Shown: piece by piece, positions 26,523-35,020 of the stretch
Layout of the letters: each line of letters opens with the position of its first letter
How positions within the stretch are numbered: position 1 is the first letter of the stretch
Assembly: GCA_948467395.1 (NCBI GenBank)
Contig: CAOKDX010000004.1
Location: forward strand, 62,001-126,000
Source of the DNA: an uncultured Clostridia bacterium
Lineage (GTDB): Bacteria; Bacillota; Clostridia; Lachnospirales; Lachnospiraceae
Reading direction: 5' to 3'
Length of the DNA stretch: 64,000 nucleotides
Notes under the pieces: model-generated
The model's input: the letters and a program-made list of their open reading frames with translations, nothing else
Told to the model about the DNA's origin: nothing
The model's database searches: none
Program-made: the position numbers and the translations under genes

Positions 26523-28193
26523 TTATTTACCTTTTGAGACCACGGGCTGCCGCCGCTCTTTCCGGTATTCCGAAACATCGGTCTCCAGAATAATCTTCCG
26601 GATCGGAAGGATACTCCCCGGCGACACGGAGAGCTCATCGATTCCCATGGCAAGAAAATCCCGTGTCAGCTCCAGGTCAGCTCCCAGTTCCCCGCAGATG
26701 CCCGCCCATATACCCGCCTTATGGGCATTTTCCGCCACCATCCGGATCATTTCCAGTACTGCCGGGTGATGGCTGTCATAGAAATCATCCAGCTTCGGGT
26801 TCTGCCGGTCAATGGCCAGGGTGTACTGGGTCAGGTCATTGGTCCCAATGCTGAAGAAGTCCACTTCCTTCGCCAATTCCCCACTGATCATCACAGCCGC
26901 TGGCGTCTCGATCATAACCCCCTGCAGGGGACTGCCGTACCCGATACCCTGTTCCGTCAGCTCTTCCTTTACCTGTTCCACGATCTCCCGGATCTTATGG
27001 ATCTCCCACAGACTGGTGATCATCGGATACATAATGGCAATATTGCCATAGGCGCTGGCCCGCAGCAGCGCACGCAGCTGCGTCTTAAAGATCTCCGGGC
27101 GGGTGAGGCAGATCCGGATCGCCCGGCAGCCCAGCGCCGGATTCTCTTCCTCTTCCATGTCAAAATAATCACACTTTTTGTCCGCACCGATATCCAGCGT
27201 GCGGATGATCACTCTCTTTCCCGCCATTGTCTCCGCCACTTTCCGGTAAATCTGGAACTGTTCCTCCTCGCCGGGAAAATCCTCCGATTCCAGATAGATA
27301 AATTCACTCCGGAACAGCCCAATCCCACCGGCGTCATTCTGCAGCACTGTGGCGAGATCGCGTATGTTGCCGATATTGGCATACAGCATTACCTTCTGTC
27401 CGTCCAATGTAACATTTTCCCTGCCCTTCAGGCTCAAAAGAAGCTCCTTCTGCTCCTCCTCCTGGTGTTTCCGTCCGCTCATCCGGGCCATGGTATCCTC
27501 ATCTGGTTCCACATAGATGCAGCCCCCAGCTCCGTCCACCACTGCCATCTTGCCGTCAATGGACTCATCCATGGGAATATCGGTGCCGATCAGTGCCGGA
27601 ATCCCCATGGTCCGTGCCAGAATTGCCGTATGTGAATTCACGGAGCCGTGTACCGTGACAAAGGACAGCACCTTATCCTTATCCATCTGAACCGTTTCCG
27701 AAGGCGCCAGGTCGTCCGCCAGTATGATCACCGGCTCCTCCGACTGGATTCCGCCGGCAGCACCGCCGTTCAGCACGGTGATGAGACGCTCCGAGATGTC
27801 CTTCACATCTGCCGCCCGTCCCCGCATGTAATCATCATCCATGGATGCAAACATCTGTGAAAAATTATCACCTGTCACGGCCACCGCGTACTCAGCGTTT
27901 ACTTCCTGTGTCTCGATAATGCTCTCCACGGATTCCACAAAATCATCGTCCTCCAGCATCATCTGGTGCACCTCGAATACCGCTGCATTTTCTTCTCCGA
28001 CTTCATTCAGCGCCTTGTCGTATAACTCCTTTAACTGCTCCATGGCAGTCCCGGAGGCCCTCCGGTATCTGTCCTTCTCACTCTGTATATCCGTGATCCT
28101 CGTCCTCCTGACCTGCTGTTCACCCTTCTGATAAACATAGATCCTGCCGATGGCGATTCCGCCGAATACACTTTTCCCATTAAAAACCTGCAT
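26523..28193 (-). CDS. ptsI: PTS enzyme I (PEP-protein phosphotransferase)
   Basis: 556 residues from ATG 28191-28193 (GAGGGG upstream). EI moves phosphate from phosphoenolpyruvate to HPr in the cytoplasm. The phospho-His (about residue 188) is in GSVNSHTAILARTMGIPAL. The PEP-binding barrel shows GIGLFRSEFIYL, RVIIRTLDIGADK, MYPMITSLWEI, SIGTNDLTQYTLAIDR and the active Cys in GICGELGAD. It is the last gene of a sugar PTS operon, which is unusual because EI and HPr are normally a separate housekeeping pair. Confidence 0.95.
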   Translation of the reverse strand: MQVFNGKSVFGGIAIGRIYVYQKGEQQVRRTRITDIQSEKDRYRRASGTAMEQLKELYDKALNEVGEENAAVFEVHQMMLEDDDFVESVESIIETQEVNAEYAVAVTGDNFSQMFASMDDDYMRGRAADVKDISERLITVLNGGAAGGIQSEEPVIILADDLAPSETVQMDKDKVLSFVTVHGSVNSHTAILARTMGIPALIGTDIPMDESIDGKMAVVDGAGGCIYVEPDEDTMARMSGRKHQEEEQKELLLSLKGRENVTLDGQKVMLYANIGNIRDLATVLQNDAGGIGLFRSEFIYLESEDFPGEEEQFQIYRKVAETMAGKRVIIRTLDIGADKKCDYFDMEEEENPALGCRAIRICLTRPEIFKTQLRALLRASAYGNIAIMYPMITSLWEIHKIREIVEQVKEELTEQGIGYGSPLQGVMIETPAAVMISGELAKEVDFFSIGTNDLTQYTLAIDRQNPKLDDFYDSHHPAVLEMIRMVAENAHKAGIWAGICGELGADLELTRDFLAMGIDELSVSPGSILPIRKIILETDVSEYRKERRQPVVSKGK

Positions 28194-28255
28194 ACATTTT
28201 CCCCTCCGTCCGCGCATCTGCGCTGCTCCTGGCGGGTCCGTAAAACGACCCGGAT

Positions 28256-28513
28256 CTACAGATTCTCCTGCATAAATTTACTGATGGCTTCACACGCCGC
28301 CTCTTCGTCCTCGCCGTCAAAGGTAATGGTCACCTCATTGCCGTTTTTCACACCCAGTCCCATCACCGCGAAAATCTTCTTACAGTCCCCGCTCTTTACG
28401 TCCTTTGTCATCTTGATGGCACAGGAAAAATTCTTGGCCGCCTTGATCAGCTCTCCCGCGGGACGAGCATGGATTCCCTCCGGATCTGTAATTACATAAG
28501 TAAACTCTTTCAT
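28256..28513 (-). CDS. ptsH: HPr phosphocarrier lacking the regulatory Ser46
   Basis: 85 residues, TAAGGAGG upstream. Active-site His15 lies in GIHARPAG. In Gram-positive HPr, residue 46 is the serine phosphorylated by HPr kinase; here position 46 is Lys (CKKIFAVMGLG), so that control cannot operate on this copy. The general fold (85-88 residues) is kept. Encoded 27 bp downstream of the kinase gene and 62 bp upstream of the EI gene. It may be dedicated to the EIICBA encoded in the same operon. Confidence 0.93.
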   Translation of the reverse strand: MKEFTYVITDPEGIHARPAGELIKAAKNFSCAIKMTKDVKSGDCKKIFAVMGLGVKNGNEVTITFDGEDEEAACEAISKFMQENL

Positions 28514-28540
28514 AATGATTACCTCCTTAAATTTATTATA

Positions 28541-29458
28541 TTATAATTTTATTACCTCACATCGTTTCATTACTTCCTCCGCTTCCGCCCTGGTGGCGAG
28601 GTTTTCCGAAAATGCACTGGCGCTTCCGGTGGAAACCCCCATACGGAAGGCATATTCATAATCGCCCCTGGTGATCCAGCCGGTGATAAAGCCCGCCACC
28701 ATGGAATCGCCTGCGCCCACAGAATTCTTAAGCTCTCCTTCCGGCGCCTCCGCCATATAGACCTCTCCCGTCCCGCTGACAAGAACAGCCCCCTGACCGC
28801 CCATGGAGACCAGTACATTGACCGCTCCCCTCTCCTGCAGTTTTTTTGCATAGGGCACTACCTGTTCCCTGGTGGTTATGCTGACGTCAAAAAGCTCACC
28901 CAGCTCATGGTTATTTGGCTTGATCAGAAATGGATGGTACGGCAGCACGTTCATCAGAAGATCCCCAGTGGCGTCCACCACAGCCATGATCTTCTTTGTC
29001 TCCATTCGTTTCAGTATGATCCGGTATATATCATCCGGCATGGATTTGGGGATGCTGCCCGCCAGTACAAGGACGTCCCCCTCCGACAGCTGCTCCAGCT
29101 GTGCCATCAGCTCCTCCATTTTATCCGGGGAAATTTCCGGTCCCATGCCATTGATCTCTGTCCCGTCAATGTTTTTCATCTTGACATTGATCCGGGAAAT
29201 CCCAGTGGGAATCCGTATGAAGTCCGCCTGTATGCCGTATTCCTTCAGATTCCGTATAATCTCTTCCCCCGTAAATCCTGCCACAAACCCCAGGGCCGTA
29301 TTGTCAAGCCCCAGCTGTCTCAGTACGATGGATACATTGATCCCCTTCCCGCCAGGGAGCATCAGCTCCGTGGCGGTTCGGTTCGTCATCCCCAGTTTAA
29401 AATCTTCAACCGAGACTATATAATCCAGCGAAGGATTAAAAGTCACTGTGTAGATCAT
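28541..29458 (-). CDS. PfkB-family 1-phosphofructokinase / tagatose-6-phosphate kinase
   Basis: 305 residues. Ribokinase-fold motifs: MIYTVTFNPSLDYIV and LPGGKGINVSIVL at the N-terminus; the second signature SVGAGDSMVAGFITG holds the catalytic Asp. These fit the FruK/LacC branch that phosphorylates fructose-1-phosphate or tagatose-6-phosphate to the bisphosphate. No fructose EII is present; the paired transporter is of mannitol type and a hexitol-phosphate-type dehydrogenase is in the operon, so tagatose-6-P or another ketose phosphate is as likely as fructose-1-P. Confidence 0.88.
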   Translation of the reverse strand: MIYTVTFNPSLDYIVSVEDFKLGMTNRTATELMLPGGKGINVSIVLRQLGLDNTALGFVAGFTGEEIIRNLKEYGIQADFIRIPTGISRINVKMKNIDGTEINGMGPEISPDKMEELMAQLEQLSEGDVLVLAGSIPKSMPDDIYRIILKRMETKKIMAVVDATGDLLMNVLPYHPFLIKPNNHELGELFDVSITTREQVVPYAKKLQERGAVNVLVSMGGQGAVLVSGTGEVYMAEAPEGELKNSVGAGDSMVAGFITGWITRGDYEYAFRMGVSTGSASAFSENLATRAEAEEVMKRCEVIKL

Positions 29459-29475
29459 AACCCGCTCCTTTCCGA

Positions 29476-31359
29476 CTACGAAAGTCTATCTAAAACCCAG
29501 TTTACATCTGCCGTCGTTTTCAGTTCCCCAAGAACCTCTTCGTCCTCCAGCATCTCACAGATCTTCGCCAGCAGATCCAGATGCTCGTCTCCGATTCCGG
29601 CAATGCCGAATACAAGCTGTGCCTTCTCATCGCCGAAATCGACCCCCTCAGGATATTGAAGGAGAACAATGCCGGTTTTCTTAACCGTTCCTTTCGCCTG
29701 TGTGGTGCCGTGGGGAATCGCCACTCCCATACCCATATACGTCGTGACGATCTTCTCCCGCTCCTGCATGGCATCCACATAAGAAGCATCCACATAGCCC
29801 AGCTCGGCCAGCAGCTCACCCGCCGCCTGGATTGCCTCCTCCTTCGTTACCGGCGGCTGATTCAGGCGGATGCCCCCCGCAGTGATCACATCCCGTCCGG
29901 CGCCGCCGGATCCGTCCTGTGAGGCGTCCTGGCGGGCACTGCCCTCCGCCATGGGCTCCGGCGTCTCCGCCCTGCTGAGTTTCTCATAGAGCTCATCGAG
30001 ATTTGGATCACTGAGGAAATTGCCAATGGTGATAATCTTTGCCTGCGGCGCGGATTTCTCCGCCCGTTCCGCCAGCGTCACCTGCACCACTGCGATATCG
30101 CAGTCCCCGGGAATATTATCCACGGAGGTGTTTGACACGGTAATATCCGGCCGGATCCCCTGGATCCGTTTTCTAAATTTCGTCGCCCCCATGGCTGAGG
30201 AGCCCATCCCAGCATCGCAGGCGAAAATAATCTTTTTAATAACAGAGCCCTTTATGTCAGATGGGATACCCTGTCCCACCGGGGCAGAAATCCCCTTTGC
30301 CTCGGCCTTTCTGGCCGCCACCTTATTCTGGGCGTCCTCCAGGCTCTTACTTCCCGCCATCTTCACAATAGGAGCGGCAATGACGAAAGAAATAGCCGCA
30401 GCCAGCACTACCCCCACGATCACCTTCCACATATCCGGCCCCGGTGTCATCATCAGGTAGGCGATAATGGAACCCGGCGAGGCAGGTCCCCGCAGTCCGC
30501 AGTCCATCAGGTTAAACCAGAAGATCGCCGCCATGTTGCCGATGATAGGAGCGATGATCACCGCCGGATTCATCAGTATATATGGGAAATAGATCTCATG
30601 GATCCCGCCGAAGAGATGGATGATCACAGCGCCTGGCGCCGACTGCCTTGTGCCCTTGTCCCGGCAGCAGAACATGTATGCCAGCAGTACCCCGAGACCC
30701 GGACCCGGGTTGGCCTCCAGCATATACATAATGGATTTCCCGAGTTCCTCCGCCTGTCCGGTGGCGATGGGGGTAAACACCCCGTGGTTGATGGCATTGT
30801 TCAGGAACAATACCTTCGCCGGCTCGATAAATATAGAAACCAGTGGCAGAAGTCCGTGATTGACAAGGACATTGACCCCGGCCGTCAGCACAGTCAGGAT
30901 TCCGCTCATCAGCGGCCCAATGGCAATGTAACTCAGCAGTGCCAGAACCAGACCGAAGATGCCCACCGAGAAGTTATTGATCAGCATCTCAAAGCCCGCC
31001 GGCATATGTCCTTCCATCCGCTCATCGAATTTCTTGATGCAGAACCCGCTGAGGGGGCCTACCAGCATGGCCGCCATCAGCATAGTAATCTCGGTATTGC
31101 TCATAATGGCGCCGATCACGGCGATAGCTGCTACCACGCGGCCCCTGTCGCCCCCCACCATTTTGCCGCCGGTGGCGGCAATAAGTACTGGAATCAGATA
31201 CGTCAGCATAGGCGATACCATAGAACTGAAATTCTTATTCGGAATCCATCCGGTATCGATAAACAGTGCCGCCAGAAATCCAAATGCGATCAGGGCACCG
31301 ATATTCGGCATAACCATAGCCGATAGGAATTTACCAAATTGTTGTATTTTATTTTTCAC
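29476..31359 (-). CDS. PTS mannitol-type EIICBA
   Basis: 627 residues from GTG 31357-31359 with AGGAGG seven bases upstream. Domain order: membrane EIIC (~1-335, with GGIHEIYFPYIL at 251), EIIB with phospho-Cys381 (FACDAGMGSSAM), an Ala/Ser/Gly-rich linker, then EIIA with phospho-His550 (GVAIPHGTT). This is the full MtlA layout. It imports and phosphorylates a hexitol or related polyol. No mannitol-1-phosphate 5-dehydrogenase (MtlD) is in the operon; a zinc dehydrogenase and PfkB kinase are there instead, so the substrate may not be mannitol. Confidence 0.92.
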   Translation of the reverse strand: MKNKIQQFGKFLSAMVMPNIGALIAFGFLAALFIDTGWIPNKNFSSMVSPMLTYLIPVLIAATGGKMVGGDRGRVVAAIAVIGAIMSNTEITMLMAAMLVGPLSGFCIKKFDERMEGHMPAGFEMLINNFSVGIFGLVLALLSYIAIGPLMSGILTVLTAGVNVLVNHGLLPLVSIFIEPAKVLFLNNAINHGVFTPIATGQAEELGKSIMYMLEANPGPGLGVLLAYMFCCRDKGTRQSAPGAVIIHLFGGIHEIYFPYILMNPAVIIAPIIGNMAAIFWFNLMDCGLRGPASPGSIIAYLMMTPGPDMWKVIVGVVLAAAISFVIAAPIVKMAGSKSLEDAQNKVAARKAEAKGISAPVGQGIPSDIKGSVIKKIIFACDAGMGSSAMGATKFRKRIQGIRPDITVSNTSVDNIPGDCDIAVVQVTLAERAEKSAPQAKIITIGNFLSDPNLDELYEKLSRAETPEPMAEGSARQDASQDGSGGAGRDVITAGGIRLNQPPVTKEEAIQAAGELLAELGYVDASYVDAMQEREKIVTTYMGMGVAIPHGTTQAKGTVKKTGIVLLQYPEGVDFGDEKAQLVFGIAGIGDEHLDLLAKICEMLEDEEVLGELKTTADVNWVLDRLS

Positions 31360-31430
31360 AATACGACCTCCTTTTATACAGCTTCTCACTGTCCGATCCA
31401 AAGGAAGCCACGACAGAAAACAGAATTGTC

Positions 31431-32192
31431 TCAGAGCACCGTCACCTTGTGATCCCGGCATTCCCTTTGGAAATCCGGAGGCAGCTGGCCGTCCGACACA
31501 AGGATGTCGATATCATCCAGTCCACAGATGGAATAGGTCCCCTTCCGGTCCAGCTTGGAGGAATCCATCAGCACGATGACCTCATCTGACTGCCGTATGG
31601 CTGTGCGTTTGAGGATGGCCTCTTCCTGATTCCCACAGGTAAACCCAGTCCGATGTTCAAAGTTCATCACACCAAGGAAGGTCTGGTGGAAATTCACCAT
31701 CTCCAGCTCCTTTACAACCGATGTGCCATATACGCTGACGCTGTAACGATTGAGCTTTCCCCCCGGTATCAGAACCGTCGGCTCCGACAGCCCCGCCAGC
31801 TCCGTTGCACAGCTGAGCCCCGTCGTATAGATCAGGTTTGACTGATCGGGAAACAGGCGGGCCAGCATCGTCGTGGTACTGCCAGAATCAAGAAACACCG
31901 CCGTATCCGGCTTGATCAGCCCGGCTGCCTTCTCCGCGATCTCTTCCTTCTCCTCCTGATTCCGGATGGATCGGTTGTTCAGATAATCGTCCGTCCCAAT
32001 GACAAGCTGGACCGATTTCGCGCCGCCATGGATCCGAACAATCTTTTTTTCCTGATCCAGAGCCTTAAGATCGGTCCGGAGGGTCATCTCCGACACATTA
32101 GGAAAATTCTCTTTGATCTGTATAAAACGCACATAACCCAGCCGGTTGACCAGTTCCACAATCTGTTTTCTGCGTGTATCCATTGAATCCAT
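31431..32192 (-). CDS. DeoR-family transcriptional regulator
   Basis: 253 residues. N-terminal HTH (IVELVNRLGYVRFIQIKENF, SEMTLRTDLKALDQEKKIVRIHGGA) and C-terminal sugar-phosphate-binding domain (DTAVFLDSGSTTTMLARLF, VLIPGGKLNRYSVSVYG, LMDSSKLDRKGTY). Encoded second in the PTS operon. It is the natural candidate to bind the two palindromes around the operon promoter (33615-33625 and 33647-33663), with a phosphorylated operon intermediate as inducer. Confidence 0.93.
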   Translation of the reverse strand: MDSMDTRRKQIVELVNRLGYVRFIQIKENFPNVSEMTLRTDLKALDQEKKIVRIHGGAKSVQLVIGTDDYLNNRSIRNQEEKEEIAEKAAGLIKPDTAVFLDSGSTTTMLARLFPDQSNLIYTTGLSCATELAGLSEPTVLIPGGKLNRYSVSVYGTSVVKELEMVNFHQTFLGVMNFEHRTGFTCGNQEEAILKRTAIRQSDEVIVLMDSSKLDRKGTYSICGLDDIDILVSDGQLPPDFQRECRDHKVTVL

Positions 32193-32240
32193 ATGTTCTC
32201 CCTCCCGCCAAAATCCATAAAAGGGAGAATTTCAGCGTTT

Positions 32241-33509
32241 CTACTTTTCAACAAAATTTTCCAGCAGATACTCCTCTGCCTCCGGACACCACAACCCCTT
32301 ATGGGCCTCCACGATATCCGCCAGCGCTTCGTAACGGTGATCCTTCCGCTCCTCTCCCGCCTTCCTCAGTTCATCCAGCGCAGTGAGCGGCATGGACAGA
32401 TGGGTGTAGATCAGCTTTTTCCCGCCCGGAATCTTCGGCAGGTTCAGTGTCGTCTCGGCAGCAGCATCCAGTCCTCCGATATGCGTCACCATAACAGCCG
32501 GATCGATCCGTTTGGCTGCCGTCAGCTCCAGGGATTCGATCATATCCGCCGTATTTCCCCCGGTGGTTCCCATGACGTGGGTGGAATTATAGTGAACGTC
32601 ATAAAAATTCATGGATGCGCTAAACTTATTGTCTGTCGGTCCCGCAAAGAAGTTCAGGCACCCATCCCTTCCAAGGATATCGCCGGACTGCTTTACCACT
32701 GCTGCCACTGGCGCATAGCAGAGCACATCGTCATACCCTGTTCCGCCGGAGATGGAGAGGAGCTCTGCCACCGGATCCTCATACTCTCCCGTGTTCACGA
32801 AATGAAGCGAGATACCCTCTTTTTCATATTCTGCCGGCGGGAACAGCTCCTCCGCCCGGTCCAGGCGTTCCTGGTTCAGGTCTGTCACTACCACCAGGGA
32901 GGGCCTCACGTCGCGGTGCAGGGCATAGGTCAGCGCCCCCAGTCCCATAGGGCCGGCCCCGGCCATGATAGCAAGCTTTCCATTCTCCTTAATCCCCATC
33001 TGGTGCTCATACACCCCCATCCGGGTGTGGTATGCGGCATTAAAGGCCCCGATGCTGCAGGACATCGGTTCTGCCAGGGAAGCTTCATAGTAAGCCCGGC
33101 CTTTGTACTCCAGCAGGCAGCCAAGCTCCATAACCTCTGCCGGAATGATGCAATAAGTCGTATCTCCGCCAAAGAACTCATAGGAATACCCCGGACTCCA
33201 CATGGTTCCCTTATAATTCAGCGCAGGCTGAAGGGTAAACTTCATACCCGGAGCGAAGGTATCCTGATGGTTCTTCCCCACCTTCACGATATCGCCGGCA
33301 AATTCATGTCCCATAATGGCTGGATGCTCTGCCACATCGTCGTGAACCCTCTTGTGCTCCGTACCCAGAATGGCACATTTGTAGGTGGACATGCAGATGC
33401 TGTCAGAAACTACCTTTACCAGAATCTCATCCTCTGTGATCTCCGGAAGCTCAAACTCCTCCAGTCTCAGATCATTTGCTGCGTGCAGCCTTACTCCTTT
33501 TGCTCTCAT
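32241..33509 (-). CDS. Zinc-type alcohol dehydrogenase, L-sorbose-1-phosphate-reductase-like
   Basis: 422 residues, AAAGGAG upstream. Medium-chain dehydrogenase plan: SDSICMSTYKCAILGTEHKR and HPAIMGHEFAGDIVKVG in the catalytic domain, AEPMSCSIGAF, then a Rossmann motif (AIMAGAGPMGLGALTYAL). Length and the SMNFYDVHYNSTHVMGTTGGN segment recall L-sorbose-1-phosphate reductases. It likely interconverts a hexitol phosphate and a ketose phosphate with NAD(P). First gene of the PTS operon, directly behind its promoter. Confidence 0.82.
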   Translation of the reverse strand: MRAKGVRLHAANDLRLEEFELPEITEDEILVKVVSDSICMSTYKCAILGTEHKRVHDDVAEHPAIMGHEFAGDIVKVGKNHQDTFAPGMKFTLQPALNYKGTMWSPGYSYEFFGGDTTYCIIPAEVMELGCLLEYKGRAYYEASLAEPMSCSIGAFNAAYHTRMGVYEHQMGIKENGKLAIMAGAGPMGLGALTYALHRDVRPSLVVVTDLNQERLDRAEELFPPAEYEKEGISLHFVNTGEYEDPVAELLSISGGTGYDDVLCYAPVAAVVKQSGDILGRDGCLNFFAGPTDNKFSASMNFYDVHYNSTHVMGTTGGNTADMIESLELTAAKRIDPAVMVTHIGGLDAAAETTLNLPKIPGGKKLIYTHLSMPLTALDELRKAGEERKDHRYEALADIVEAHKGLWCPEAEEYLLENFVEK

Positions 33510-33614
33510 AAAAATACTCCTTTCTTAATTTTAATACTGCCGTCTCTCTTTTGCAACAACAATATGGCAAGCCTTGTCTCTTTTTGTCAATTCAAAAGAT
33601 ATATTGTTGTTTCA

Positions 33615-33625
33615 ATAACTGTTAT
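33615..33625. promoter_or_regulatory. Candidate operator O2 at the PTS operon start site
   Basis: Palindrome ATAACTGTTAT, sharing the AAC-N-GTT core with the upstream site. It overlaps the predicted transcription start (~33623). Confidence 0.55.
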
Positions 33626-33629
33626 CCTT

Positions 33630-33658
33630 ATTATATCCACTATTTCAACAGTTGTCAA
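33630..33658 (-). promoter_or_regulatory. Consensus sigma-A promoter of the PTS operon
   Basis: Perfect TTGACA (33653-33658), 17-bp spacer and perfect TATAAT (33630-33635) on the minus strand. Such a strong promoter needs repression, in line with the two operators. The leader to the first start codon is about 114 nt. Confidence 0.9.
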
Positions 33659-33663
33659 CTGTT
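33647..33663. promoter_or_regulatory. Candidate operator O1 over the -35 box
   Basis: Perfect palindrome AACAGTTGTCAACTGTT (8+1+8) covering the -35 box. Its centre is 35 bp from O2. A further 11-bp inverted repeat (33555-33565 with 33601-33611) lies in the leader. Confidence 0.65.
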
Positions 33664-33774
33664 ATTTCAAAGATTTTCCACTTTTAAACCAATATTTATT
33701 TTGTTCCGGATAGAAATCTTTATTCTCCTGTTTTGAAAGGAAACGGCAGGCTGGACCAAGAGCTGTTCCTCCAC

Positions 33775-33803
33775 TTTACAAAACCTTTTTTATGGGATAT
33801 ACT
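33775..33803 (+). promoter_or_regulatory. Sigma-A promoter of the lipoprotein gene
   Basis: TTTACA (33775-33780), 17-bp spacer, TATACT (33798-33803). Confidence 0.75.
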
Positions 33804-33836
33804 GATACCGGAAAATTTTTAAAAAGGAGAATCGAA

Positions 33837-34598
33837 ATGAAAGATCAATTAGAGAATTTGTCCGCATCCAGCCCCGCAGAACGAAGAACCGCCTACGGGA
33901 TCCGGTGGTTCACTGCCCTGCTGCTCCTTGCCCTGACAGCGGTAAGCCTGTCCGCCTGCTCCTCTTCAAAGGAAGACGCAGTCTCCGGCCCCGCCGTCCA
34001 GCTGGACACCCAGGCAGAATATGTTAAAGCATATCTGGACGCCCTCTGCCAGGAAGACTATGAAGCCTATGCCAAAGCCTGCAGCATCCCGGTCAGTGAA
34101 GTGAAGGAAGATGGTCCGGAATATATTAAGAGCATTATCGAAAATGAATTTACCTATATCCCGTCGGATGCCATGGTGACAGCCTTCGCCGGGACACTGC
34201 AGAAATTATTTGCCAAATGCAGCTATACGGTAAAGCCCTCCACACAAAATGACGACGGCTCTTATTCCGTTCCCGTATCCATCCGGAAATTTAATGTATT
34301 TAAAACTGCCCTGGAAAAGGCGGATAAGGATTATAATGAATGGAAAAAAGGACAGTCCGGCGATATGGACGCGGACGTCATGACTGACAAATTCTTTGAA
34401 TTTATCACCAAGTACTGTGAAGAAGAAATGAAATCCCCCCAGTATGCCGGTGAGGAGACCGTCACGGTGACTCTCACGGTATCCGACGAGGATGAGGGAG
34501 TATACTCCTATGGTGAGGATGATATCGACCTTCTCCTCTACGGACTGATGGACCTGTCTGCCTGGGATGATCTGGTGGCAGAGGAGGAGGAAGAGTAA
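33837..34598 (+). CDS. Lipoprotein of unknown function
   Basis: 253 residues from ATG 33837 (AAAGGAG upstream, right after the promoter). N-terminal cytoplasmic stretch of ~25 residues, hydrophobic signal, lipobox VSLSAC. The mature part is acidic with YVKAYLDALCQEDYEAYAKAC near the start and a beta-rich middle, and ends in a run of Glu. This fits the many Firmicute lipoproteins with an NTF2-like or DUF5105-like domain; I cannot assign a family with confidence. Monocistronic. Confidence 0.75.
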   Translation: MKDQLENLSASSPAERRTAYGIRWFTALLLLALTAVSLSACSSSKEDAVSGPAVQLDTQAEYVKAYLDALCQEDYEAYAKACSIPVSEVKEDGPEYIKSIIENEFTYIPSDAMVTAFAGTLQKLFAKCSYTVKPSTQNDDGSYSVPVSIRKFNVFKTALEKADKDYNEWKKGQSGDMDADVMTDKFFEFITKYCEEEMKSPQYAGEETVTVTLTVSDEDEGVYSYGEDDIDLLLYGLMDLSAWDDLVAEEEEE

Positions 34599-34603
34599 AT
34601 AAC

Positions 34604-34690
34604 CAATCAAGTAAGAGGAATTTCTCTTAATCGAGAAATTCCGACCTCTCAAACCACCGTGCATACCATTCACGGCGGTTCAATCAGCTT
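34604..34690 (-). mobile_element. Group II intron 3'-end remnant (domains V-VI)
   Basis: The minus strand reads as a domain V helix (CCGCCGTG...CACGGTGG) followed by a domain VI helix (GGAATTTCTC / GAGAAATTCC with a TTAA loop) and ends CTTACTTGATT. The same plan closes the larger intron fragment near 62.35 kb (CTACTCGATT). No reverse transcriptase remains here. Confidence 0.7.
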
Positions 34691-34726
34691 AACAATATCG
34701 GGATACCGAAAATTTCACGCAACTAT

Positions 34727-34757
34727 AAAAGCGGGGCTTTCCGAAGTCCCCGCTTTT
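34727..34757. terminator. Bidirectional intrinsic terminator
   Basis: AAAAGCGGGG (34727-34736) pairs perfectly with CCCCGCTTTT (34748-34757), with T-rich tails on both strands. The remaining stretch to 35020 is AT-rich and shows no gene; it should hold the promoter of the AraC-ClpP pair, but I see no convincing boxes. Confidence 0.75.
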
Positions 34758-35020
34758 GTTTATCCCCTTGACCGCAATGAAGCGGCAATTGCGGTAGTAA
34801 AAACCTTCCTGGAATTCAAAAAGTGTTGATATATGGAATAGGTTTTTCACATTGTTTAATATCTATAAATTTGCCCATTCTTCTCTATGCCCTATAAATC
34901 TTTTCATAAATCCTGCACAGCAGTATTTACATGCGTGAGTACAGCCGACAAATCAGGGCAATTTCTATTAAGATAATTTTAGAAAGTTATGTTATATTAA
35001 ATTGGAAAGGAGGGGCAAGA

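Noticed and set aside
26523-33509. Plain mannitol operon
   Set aside because: EIICBA fits, but no mannitol-1-phosphate 5-dehydrogenase or MtlR is present and the dehydrogenase is of another family.
32193-33713. A 506-codon open frame on the plus strand
   Set aside because: It lies opposite the dehydrogenase gene, has no ribosome site or family signature, and arises from the codon bias of the real gene. Many other long antisense frames in the window are of the same kind.
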